A stretch of DNA of 6,242 nucleotides from Acidimicrobiales bacterium. Lineage in GTDB: Bacteria; Actinomycetota; Acidimicrobiia; Acidimicrobiales; RAAP-2. A program made the translations under genes and the position numbers. Location of the stretch: NCBI GenBank assembly GCA_030044045.1, contig JASHWO010000200.1:1-6242 (forward strand), given 5' to 3'. A model generated the notes under the pieces. That model searched no databases and was not told the DNA's origin. It saw only the letters and a list, made by a program, of their open reading frames with translations. This document shows, in pieces, positions 1 through 6,060 of the stretch (position 1 is its first letter; each line of letters begins with the position of its first letter).

Positions 1-809
1 GTCCTGCTGGTAGACGAGGGTGGTGTAGATGTTGTAGACGAGCACGTTCACGTGCTCGTAGGCGGCGTTCTGGTAGCCGATCAGGATGTCGATCTGCCCG
101 AAGGTCTGGAAGGCGTAGATGGTGGCCACCACCACGCCGAAGAGGAGGGTGGGCGAGAGCAGCGGTACCGTGACCCGCCAGAAGCTGGTCCAGCTCGACG
201 CCCCGTCGACCTGCGCCGCCTCCAGCACGTCCTCGGGCAGCGCCTGGAGGCCGGCCGACATGATGATGAACGACATGCCGACGAACTGCCACACCACCAT
301 GACGGCCACCGCCGGCAGGGCCCAGGTGGTGTTCTGCAGCACCGAGGGGTGGGGGTTGATCCCCAGCCAGGGCAGCAGCCCCACCACCGGGTTCATGAGG
401 GAGTAGAACACCAGGGCCGACACGGCCACCGACGTGACCACCGTGGACGAGAACACCACCCGGTAGGCGGCGATGCCGCGCAGGCGGCGTTGGGCGGCCA
501 CGGCCAAGAAGAGGCCGAACAGCAGCCCGGCCGGCACCACCAGTACCACGAACAGGACGGTGGTGAGCAGGCTCTCCAGGAAGTTCGAGGAGGAGAGCAC
601 CTGGCCGGCCTGGCTGAGCCCCACGTAGGTGCTGGGCAGGCCGGGGTAGGGGGGCGTGCGGTAGAGGGCCAGGTCGAAGTTGCGGGCGAAGGGGTAGAAG
701 ACGAACACGCCGAACACGCACAGTGCCGGCAGCACCAGCAGGTAGCCCAGGGCCGCCTCCCGCACCCGCCGGCTCCGCCGGCTGACCGGGCCGGCACCGG
801 CACCGGCGT

Positions 810-813
<4 letters not shown>
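1..813 (-). CDS. ABC sugar/glycerol-3-phosphate importer permease, MalF/UgpA type (C-terminus cut by window edge)
   Basis: This is an inner-membrane permease subunit of a carbohydrate-uptake ABC transporter (binding-protein-dependent, MalF/UgpA/MsmF family). The 271 residues visible from the ATG at 813 show a short basic N-terminus (SRRSRR), then hydrophobic segments near residues 22-42, 83-106, 117-139, 163-190 and 222-240. The EAA loop that docks on the ATPase is clear at about 198-219: it begins EAAQVDGAS, has the invariant Gly at 204, and ends in VTVPLLSP. The family is usually about 290-310 aa, so only the last 20-40 residues should be missing beyond base 1. The ATG overlaps the TGA of the upstream ATPase gene (ATGA, 810-813), which implies translational coupling. 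A second permease and a solute-binding lipoprotein would be expected further left. The substrate cannot be told from the permease alone. Confidence 0.93.
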
Positions 814-1955
<1,142 letters not shown>

Positions 1956-2027
1956 GGCTGGTCAGGCCCCCCTGGCAGCATCGGGTGCGGCCATGGGGTC
2001 ACGGTAGCCTGCCGCCGAGGAGGTGCC
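1956..2027. promoter_or_regulatory. Divergent promoter region between importer operon and Usp/HAD operon
   Basis: This 72-bp gap lies between two divergent starts and must hold promoters or 5' leaders for both operons. On the plus strand TAGCCT (2005-2010) fits the actinobacterial TANNNT -10 pattern, but no good -35 is visible at 16-19 bp. On the minus strand a 10-codon ORF (ATG at 1994, TGA at 1964-1962) ends just before the ATPase GTG. No convincing operator palindrome was seen. The assignment rests mainly on gene geometry. Confidence 0.4.
2017..2023 (+). promoter_or_regulatory. Strong Shine-Dalgarno sequence of the Usp-fragment ORF
   Basis: GAGGAGG lies four bases before the GTG at 2028. 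It is the best ribosome-binding site on the plus strand of this window and is the main reason to think that the short Usp-like ORF is translated. Most other starts here depend on overlap or coupling. Confidence 0.7.
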
Positions 2028-2156
2028 GTGGGACGGATCGTGGTGGGGATCGACGGTTCGGCGCCGTCGCCGGCGTCGCTCGGTTGGGCGGTGGAGGAAG
2101 CGGGCCTGCGCTCGGCCACGCTGGAAGTGGTGTGCGCCGCGGGTGGGACCGGGTGA
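2028..2156 (+). CDS. Universal stress protein N-terminal fragment, 43-aa ORF
   Basis: Read from the GTG at 2028, the product begins MGRIVVGIDGSAPS and continues SLGWAVEEAGLRSATLEVVCA. This is the hallmark opening of a UspA-domain protein: beta-1 with the V/IGIDGS nucleotide-site Asp, helix 1 with W and A-EEA-LR, then beta-2. A full Usp domain is about 140 aa. Here a TGA follows after 43 codons, so the ATP-binding G-2x-G-9x-G(S/T) segment and the rest of the fold are missing. I looked for the missing part in the following reading frames and found the HAD phosphatase instead, so this is not a simple frameshift of a complete gene. It has a strong Shine-Dalgarno sequence and its stop overlaps the next start (GTGA, 2153-2156). 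It may be a deletion remnant kept as a translated leader that feeds ribosomes to the HAD gene. It may instead be a genuine micro-protein. Independent function is unproven. Confidence 0.6.
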   Translation: MGRIVVGIDGSAPSPASLGWAVEEAGLRSATLEVVCAAGGTG

Positions 2157-2998
2157 GTGGCGGCGGGTGCTGGCCGCCGGCGGCCGGCGGCACCTGGGTG
2201 CTCGACCTGGACGGGGTGGTGTGGCTGTCGGGCCAGCCCATCCCCGGGGTGGGTGCAGCGGTGGCCGCCCTGCACCGGGCCGGGGTACGCACGCTGTTCG
2301 CCACCAACAACTCGTCGCCCACCGTGGCCGAGCTGCGGGGGCTGCTGGCCCGGGCCGGCATCGAGGCCGGGCCCGCCGACCTGGTGACCTCGGCCCAGGC
2401 CGCGGTCGGGCTGCTGGCCCCGGGGTCGAGGGCGGTGGTGCTGGCCGGGCCGGGGGTGGTGGAGGCCCTGGCCGACCGCGGGGTGGCGGTGGTGGCGGGC
2501 GGGCCGGCCGACGCCGTCGTGGTCGGCTGGACCCGGGCCTTCGACTTCGACGGCCTGGCCCGGGCCAGCGCCGCCGTGCGGGCCGGCGCCCGGCTGGTGG
2601 GCACCAACGAGGACGCCACCTACCCCACCCCCGACGGCCTGCTCCCGGGCGGTGGGTCGCTGCTCGCCGCCGTGGCCATGGCGTCCGGTGCCGTGCCCGA
2701 GGTGGCCGGCAAGCCCCACCGCCCGCTGGCCGACCTGGTGGCCGCCCGGGCCGGGGACCTGGCGGCGGTGGTCGGTGACCGGCCGTCCACCGACGGGGCG
2801 CTGGCCCGGCGGCTCGGGGTGCCGTTCGCCCTGGTGCTGTCCGGGGTCACGCCGGTGGCTGGCGGGGGCGGCCGGGCCGGGTCGCCCGGCGCCGACGTTT
2901 CCGCGGGAACGTCTCCGGGCGCCGGAGCGGGGGATGGCGTGGTGGCCGACGTGGTGGCCGCCGACCTGCCGGCGCTGGTGCGGGACCTGCTGGGGTAG
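2153..2998 (+). CDS. HAD-IIA (NagD-like) phosphatase, glycerol-3-phosphate/phosphoglycolate phosphatase type
   Basis: This is a predicted cytoplasmic Mg-dependent phosphomonoesterase of 281 aa. The four HAD motifs are present. Motif I is LDLDGVVW with nucleophile Asp18 and acid Asp20. Motif II is TNNSS at 51-55. Motif III is Lys187 in GKPHRP. Motif IV is GDRPSTDG at 208-215, with Asp209 and Asp214 as metal ligands. DLDGVVW plus TNNSS and a roughly 100-residue cap between motifs II and III is the HAD-IIA (NagD/PGP) arrangement. Position upstream of tlyA-nadK-recN matches M. tuberculosis Rv1692, reported as a glycerol-3-phosphate phosphatase, so a role in recycling glycerol phosphate from lipid turnover is a reasonable inference. 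The GTG at 2153 was chosen because it overlaps the previous stop and puts motif I about 17 residues in. Residues 235-262 are an unusual Gly/Ala/Ser-rich insert near the C-terminus. True substrate unknown. Confidence 0.9.
   Translation: MSGGGCWPPAAGGTWVLDLDGVVWLSGQPIPGVGAAVAALHRAGVRTLFATNNSSPTVAELRGLLARAGIEAGPADLVTSAQAAVGLLAPGSRAVVLAGPGVVEALADRGVAVVAGGPADAVVVGWTRAFDFDGLARASAAVRAGARLVGTNEDATYPTPDGLLPGGGSLLAAVAMASGAVPEVAGKPHRPLADLVAARAGDLAAVVGDRPSTDGALARRLGVPFALVLSGVTPVAGGGGRAGSPGADVSAGTSPGAGAGDGVVADVVAADLPALVRDLLG
2886..2925. repeat. Compound inverted repeat inside the HAD gene's C-terminal insert
   Basis: CCGGCGCC (2886-2893) is the exact reverse complement of GGCGCCGG (2918-2925). Between them lies a 20-bp near-perfect palindrome (2894-2913) with arms GACGTT/AACGTC around a CCGCGG core, with a single T-G pair out of place. 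A four-base bulge (2914-2917) separates the inner and outer stems on one side. The structure lies entirely in the Gly/Ala-rich insert (residues 235-262), outside the conserved HAD fold. It may be an inserted palindromic element, a cruciform/hairpin site, or simply biased low-complexity sequence. Confidence 0.6.
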
Positions 2999-3046
2999 CG
3001 GCGCCGGCGCCCGCGGCGCCCTACGCGCCTACCCGCCTCAAGCGGG
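2999..3046. terminator. Possible bidirectional hairpin region between convergent genes
   Basis: The HAD gene (plus) and the 95-aa gene (minus) converge here with only 39 bases between their stops. GGCGCC occurs three times (3000-3005, 3006-3011, 3015-3020), allowing several GC-only hairpins. CCCGC/GCGGG (3032-3036 and 3042-3046) forms a 5-bp stem with a 5-base loop over the minus-strand stop codon. There is no T-tract, so intrinsic termination is uncertain; high-GC actinobacterial terminators often lack one. Confidence 0.35.
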
Positions 3047-3325
3047 AACCAGCTCCGCCCTGCGGGTGCTCTCTCCCACCAGTTCGCTGTCGGGCGGCAG
3101 CGCAAGCGCCTTGGCGATGATGCCCTGGGCCCGTTGATGGGCGTCCTCCAGGGTGTCGCCGTCGACGACGAACTCGATCTCGACCGTGCCGACTTCAAGG
3201 GCCGCTCCCACCGACGGATCCTCGATGGCGGCGTCCACGAGGTGCTCCATGGTGCTGTCCAGAAGTGCTTCGATGTCGTCGGCATCCTCGTGGAGTCGGA
3301 CTTCGATCAGGATCTGCCACTTCAT
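3038..3325 (-). CDS. Unrecognised 95-aa acidic protein, possible partner/antitoxin of the HicA-like gene
   Basis: I do not recognise a named family. The product is acidic and small. It starts with a likely strand (MKWQILIEVRLH), then a helix (about 15-33, DADDIEALLDSTMEHLVDAA). Two hydrophobic strands follow around 42-53 (LEVGTVEIEFVV), then a second helix (about 57-74, LEDAHQRAQGIIAKALAL) and a short tail. A beta-alpha-beta-beta-alpha order of this kind would suit a small alpha/beta fold such as ferredoxin-like or HicB-like, but that is inference. No signal peptide or membrane segment is visible. The ATG at 3325 has a good Shine-Dalgarno sequence (GGAGG at 3334-3330, four bases upstream). 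It begins 13 bases after the stop of the HicA-like gene on the same strand, so the two are almost certainly co-transcribed. Gene order toxin-like first, partner second, is the hicAB order. Antitoxin function is a hypothesis. Confidence 0.8.
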   Translation of the reverse strand: MKWQILIEVRLHEDADDIEALLDSTMEHLVDAAIEDPSVGAALEVGTVEIEFVVDGDTLEDAHQRAQGIIAKALALPPDSELVGESTRRAELVPA

Positions 3326-3338
3326 AGTGCCTCCATTG

Positions 3339-3551
3339 CTACCAGCACGGCTGACGCCTCAACCAGCTTGCCAGGTTCTTCACGTAGTTGGGATTCGATG
3401 GCGTCAGGTGCACCCATTTCTTGTGCTTCCCTGGGCACCCGCAGAAGAGCTTCCAGTACTTTGGACCCGGAACAACCGTCCAGCCGTGCGCCTCGGCATC
3501 AACCAGCACGAGTTCGATGTCCTTGCTGGGGTGTCGGCGTCTGGACATCAT
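3339..3551 (-). CDS. HicA-like small basic protein (putative RNA-binding/mRNA interferase-like domain)
   Basis: This 70-aa basic protein follows the HicA pattern. An N-terminal helix with Lys10, Asp11 and Leu15 leads to Gly23-Trp24, where HicA proteins have GW or GF. A strand (KYWKLFC, 31-37) follows, then VHLTPSNPNYVKNL (47-60) and a C-terminal helix ending RRQPCW. HicA toxins use a dsRNA-binding-like fold and usually have a catalytic His in a G-(S/K)-H segment. Here that place reads GPKYWK, with Tyr instead of His, so RNase activity is doubtful. Other unusual points are Cys37-Gly-Cys39, the KHKK cluster (42-45) and a final Cys69-Trp70. Two ATGs in tandem (3551 and 3548) are possible starts and neither has a clear Shine-Dalgarno sequence. 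CAAAAT (3561-3556) is a weak -10 candidate that would give a nearly leaderless mRNA. G+C is well below its neighbours, suggesting transfer. Membership of the HicA superfamily is by pattern recognition only. Confidence 0.75.
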   Translation of the reverse strand: MMSRRRHPSKDIELVLVDAEAHGWTVVPGPKYWKLFCGCPGKHKKWVHLTPSNPNYVKNLASWLRRQPCW

Positions 3552-3608
3552 CGTAATTTTGACAGGCGAGCATGGCGCGCCGAGGTACGGTGGTCACGGC
3601 CGTCGGCA

Positions 3609-3667
3609 GGGTTGGGGCCCCGCCGTGCGGAGGAGCCGGGGTTGGGGCCCCGCCGTGCGGAGGAGCC
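3609..3667. repeat. 30-bp tandem direct repeat, two copies
   Basis: Bases 3609-3637 and 3639-3667 are identical over 29 bases with a 30-base period (GGGTTGGGGCCCCGCC..., then GTGCGGAGGAGCC). Each unit contains the self-complementary GGGGCCCC, a small CCGC-CGT-GCGG hairpin and the Shine-Dalgarno-like GGAGGAG. The period is a multiple of three, so the second copy stays in frame with the downstream gene if translation starts there. Two copies without spacers are not a CRISPR. Confidence 0.9.
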
Positions 3668-3696
3668 CGCCATCCCGGTAAGCCTCGGCGGGGCCC
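3645..3696 (+). other. Potential stem-loop pairing a tandem-repeat copy with a downstream complement
   Basis: GGGGCCCCGCCG (3645-3656) is the reverse complement of CGGCGGGGCCCC (3685-3696), giving a 12-bp GC stem with a 28-base loop just before the phasin-like gene. The upstream repeat copy (3615-3626) has the same 12 bases and could compete for the same partner, so two mutually exclusive hairpins are possible. The complementarity is visible; a regulatory role is inference, and short GC-rich matches arise easily in this genome. Confidence 0.4.
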
Positions 3697-3716
3697 CGGC
3701 GGGTACGGTGGTCGGT

Positions 3717-4325
3717 GTGGCGGGCGACGAGCGGTTCCGCAAGTACGTCGAGGCCGGGACGTTCCTGGGGCAGATCACGCGGGCCCGGGCCGAGGAGCTG
3801 GTGCACGAGATGATGGACGCCGGTGAGGACCAACGGGGCCAGGCCCAGCAGTGGATGGACGAGCTGGTGGCACGGGGCCGGCGGGCCAGCGAGGAGCTGG
3901 TGGCGTTGGTGCGCGACGAGGTTCGCTCGCAGCTCGACACCTTGGGCATCGAGCCTGAGGATCTGGCCCGGCGGGCGGCCGACATCCTGAGGCGCTCGGC
4001 CCAGGCCGACCGCAGGGCCACCACCGACGCTGCCGGGAGCACGGCGGCCCGGACCCGCACGGCGGCCCGCCAGGCGGCCGACCGTGTCGCCGATGTCGCC
4101 GGGGCCGGCCGTCGGGCGGGGGCCAGGGGCGAGGTCCGGCTCCAGGAGGAGGCCGGAGCGGCGAAGCAGGCCGGAGGCAAGGCAGCCGCGGCCGGGAAGG
4201 CCGGGGAGGCCAAGACGGCGAAGAAGGCCGGAGGCAAGACCGAGGCCAAGCAGGCCAAGACCAAGCACGACAAGAAGGCCAAGCCGGCCAGGGCCGCTGC
4301 CAAGAGGAAGAAGGCGGCCGGCTGA
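3717..4325 (+). CDS. Phasin-like helical protein with Lys/Ala-rich tail
   Basis: This protein has 202 aa from the GTG at 3717. Residues about 5-95 are helical and charged, with heptad-like leucines: FRKYVEAGTFLGQITRARAEE, then a Gln-rich turn, then VARGRRASEELVALVRDEVRSQL followed by DTLGIEPEDLARR. This resembles actinobacterial proteins annotated as phasin or polyhydroxyalkanoate granule-associated. Residues about 105-202 are a disordered Ala/Arg then Ala/Lys tail with AKKAGGK-type repeats, like histone H1-like or PhaF/AlgP tails that bind DNA. A granule- or nucleoid-associated role is plausible but unproven. The start at 3717 fits a leaderless mRNA (TACGGT at 3704-3709). In-frame alternatives are GTG 3708 and TTG 3642, the latter six bases after a GGAGGAG. 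The TGA overlaps the proposed tlyA CTG start. It occupies the place of the small gene Rv1693 between the phosphatase and tlyA in M. tuberculosis; homology to Rv1693 is not claimed. Confidence 0.8.
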   Translation: MAGDERFRKYVEAGTFLGQITRARAEELVHEMMDAGEDQRGQAQQWMDELVARGRRASEELVALVRDEVRSQLDTLGIEPEDLARRAADILRRSAQADRRATTDAAGSTAARTRTAARQAADRVADVAGAGRRAGARGEVRLQEEAGAAKQAGGKAAAAGKAGEAKTAKKAGGKTEAKQAKTKHDKKAKPARAAAKRKKAAG

Positions 4326-5164
4326 GCGGCGGGCCCCGCCAGCGCCTCGACCAGGCGCTGGTGCGCCGGGGGCTGGTGGACACCCGGCAGCAGGCGCGAG
4401 CGGCGATCGAGTCGGGCCGGGTGCTGGTCGCCGGCTCGGTGGCCGACAAGCCGGCCCGGTTGGTGTCGGCCGGCGAGCCGGTGGTGCTGCAGGGGCCGTC
4501 GCCCCGCTTCGTGAGCCGCGGCGGCGAGAAGCTGGCCGCCGCCCTGGAGCGGTTCTCGCTCGCCGGGGCCGTGGCCGCCGCCCGGGCACTCGATGCCGGG
4601 GCCTCGACCGGCGGGTTCACCGACTGCCTCCTCCAGCACGGCGCCGCCCACGTGGTCGCCGTGGACGTGGGCCACGGCCAGCTCGACGCCCGGCTGCGGG
4701 CCGACCCCCGGGTCACGGTGCTGGAGCGGACGAACGTGCGCACCCTCACCCTGGCCGCGTTGGGTGGCACGCCGGCCGACCTGGTGACCGCCGACCTCTC
4801 CTTCATCTCACTGGCGCTGGTGGCGCCGGTGCTGGCCGGCCCGGTGGCCCGGCCCGGGGCCGACCTGGTGGTGCTGGTCAAGCCCCAGTACGAGGCCGGC
4901 CGGGCCGAGGTGTCCCGGGGCCGCGGGGTGGTGCGTGACCCGGATATCTGGCGGGCGGCGATCGGCGCCGTGGCCTCCGCGCTCGGCGGCGCCGGAGCCG
5001 CCATCATGGGGGCCATGCGCTCCCCGGTCACCGGACCCGCCGGCAACGTCGAGTTCCTGCTCCACGCCGTTGTCGGGGCCGGCGCCCGCCCCGACGACGA
5101 GGTGGCGCGGCTGGTGGCGGCGGCGGCCGAAGAGGCGGTGGTCGCCGCGGCCGGCGCCGGCTGA
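4322..5164 (+). CDS. tlyA: TlyA family rRNA (cytidine-2'-O)-methyltransferase / hemolysin A
   Basis: TlyA 2'-O-methylates cytidines in 16S and 23S rRNA using SAM, and in mycobacteria sets capreomycin/viomycin sensitivity. An S4-type RNA-binding domain comes first: RQRLDQALVRRGL (6-18) then ARAAIESGRVLV (25-36). An FtsJ-like methyltransferase domain follows, with SRGGEKL (Lys70), the SAM loop DAGASTGGFTDCLL (91-104), ADLSFISL (Asp158), VKPQYEAGR (Lys187) and GNVEF (Glu244). These residues match the K-D-K-E catalytic tetrad of the family. At 280 aa the length is close to M. tuberculosis TlyA (268). The first GTG is at 4361 but would delete conserved RQRLDQAL. Upstream in frame there is no ATG, GTG or TTG in the sequence I read back to about 4202. 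CTG 4322 overlaps the preceding TGA (CTGA), with AGAAGG (4309-4314) seven bases before it. I therefore extend the gene to CTG 4322. Confidence 0.93.
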   Translation: MSGGPRQRLDQALVRRGLVDTRQQARAAIESGRVLVAGSVADKPARLVSAGEPVVLQGPSPRFVSRGGEKLAAALERFSLAGAVAAARALDAGASTGGFTDCLLQHGAAHVVAVDVGHGQLDARLRADPRVTVLERTNVRTLTLAALGGTPADLVTADLSFISLALVAPVLAGPVARPGADLVVLVKPQYEAGRAEVSRGRGVVRDPDIWRAAIGAVASALGGAGAAIMGAMRSPVTGPAGNVEFLLHAVVGAGARPDDEVARLVAAAAEEAVVAAAGAG

Positions 5165-5169
5165 GCGCC

Positions 5170-6060
5170 GTGGCCACCGTCGGCATCCTCGTCAACCCGG
5201 CCCGAGCCGAGGCCGCCCGCCTGCTGGCCGACACCCTGCCCTGGCTGGCCGAGCAGGGCCACCGGGCGCAGGTGCTGGAGCTGCCGGACGCCGACCGGCT
5301 CCTCGACGCCGACCTCTCCGGCGCCGACCTGGCGGTGAGCCTCGGCGGGGACGGCACCTTCCTGCGCCTGGTGCCGCTGGCCTACGCCGCCGGGGTGCCG
5401 GTATTGGGGGTCGACTTCGGCCGGCTCGGCTACCTGCTGGAGGTGGCCCCTGGCCGCTTCCGGGAGGCCCTGGGCCGGGCCCTGGCCGGCGACGTGGCGC
5501 TGGAGGAGCGCACGGTGCTGGTGGCCCGGGTGCGGGGGGCGCTCACGACGGCCCCCGGGGACGACCGTTCACTCCCGGACGGCGAGCGCGAGGGAGGCCG
5601 GTGCTGGGTGGCGCTGAACGAGGTGGTGACGGAGAAGGCGGTGCCCGGCCACATGGTGCACCTCACCACGGCCATCGACGGCGAGCCGTGCCTGGCCTAC
5701 CTGGCCGACGGGGTACTGGTGGCCACGCCCACCGGGTCCACCGCCTACAACCTCTCGGCCGGCGGCCCGGTGGTGTCCGCCCGGCTGCAGGCCATGATCG
5801 TGACCCCGGTGGCGCCCCACCTCACCATCGACCGCAGCCTGGTGCTGCCGCCGGGGCCGCGGGTGACCGTGGGGGTGGCCGGCGGCCGGCCGGCGGTGCT
5901 GGTGGTCGACGGGCGCGAGGTGGGCCGGCTGTCGCCCGGGGCCGAGGTCGACTGCCAGGTGGCGCCGGATCCGGTGCGGGTGGTCAGCCTGGGGGAGCGC
6001 CGCTTCGCCACCCAGCTCCGCCGGACCCTGGCTCCCGAGCAGGACCCCCATGCTGGCTGA
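5170..6060 (+). CDS. nadK: NAD kinase
   Basis: NAD kinase phosphorylates NAD+ at the 2'-hydroxyl of its adenosine ribose with ATP or polyphosphate, making NADP+ in the cytoplasm. The 296-aa product has the diagnostic GGDGTF at 59-64 and the nearby GVDFGRLGYLLEV (80-92; most relatives have GVN-G-LGFL, so Asn is Asp here). The NAD-binding NE pair is at 150-151 (ALNEVV). YLADGVLVATPTGSTAYNLS (177-196) and PVAPHLTIDRSLVLP (213-227) complete the set. A short Pro/Asp/Gly-rich loop (about 123-144) precedes the NE motif. The GTG at 5170 begins MATVGILVNPAR, the expected first strand, and lies only five bases after the tlyA stop, so reinitiation or coupling is likely. The 3' end overlaps recN by 11 bases. 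Gene order tlyA-nadK-recN matches Rv1694-Rv1695-Rv1696. Confidence 0.97.
   Translation: MATVGILVNPARAEAARLLADTLPWLAEQGHRAQVLELPDADRLLDADLSGADLAVSLGGDGTFLRLVPLAYAAGVPVLGVDFGRLGYLLEVAPGRFREALGRALAGDVALEERTVLVARVRGALTTAPGDDRSLPDGEREGGRCWVALNEVVTEKAVPGHMVHLTTAIDGEPCLAYLADGVLVATPTGSTAYNLSAGGPVVSARLQAMIVTPVAPHLTIDRSLVLPPGPRVTVGVAGGRPAVLVVDGREVGRLSPGAEVDCQVAPDPVRVVSLGERRFATQLRRTLAPEQDPHAG

Larger units (their letters stand above)
3552..3716 (+). promoter_or_regulatory. Intergenic control region upstream of the phasin-like/tlyA operon
   Basis: This is a 165-bp divergent gap. It contains TTGACA (3559-3564), a -35 match on the plus strand. The 12-bp sequence GGTACGGTGGTC is present twice (3584-3595 and 3702-3713), and a 30-bp tandem duplication lies between the copies. 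TACGGT inside each 12-mer fits TANNNT. The second one (3704-3709) lies seven bases before the GTG at 3717, the spacing expected for a leaderless transcript. The first is 21 bp from TTGACA, longer than the usual 17-19. The main promoter cannot be decided by eye. Confidence 0.4.

Noticed and set aside
2154..2998. Usp-HAD fusion protein disrupted by a frameshift
   Set aside because: The Usp portion is only 43 aa and the HAD protein has its own complete N-terminal motif I after a GTGA overlap. A coupled start explains it without a frameshift, though a programmed shift cannot be excluded.
3609..3667. CRISPR-like repeat
   Set aside because: There are only two units, directly abutting with no spacers, and no cas genes in the window.
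3153..3716. 5' extension of the phasin-like open frame
   Set aside because: It would run antisense through both small minus-strand genes. The extension has no conserved features except the tandem-repeat-derived peptide.
4361..4363. GTG as the tlyA start
   Set aside because: It removes the first conserved part of the S4 RNA-binding domain, which is encoded in frame immediately upstream.
3548..5262. Long minus-strand open frames opposite the phasin-like gene and tlyA
   Set aside because: They are Pro/Ser/Arg-rich antisense shadows. The plus strand encodes well-supported proteins here.
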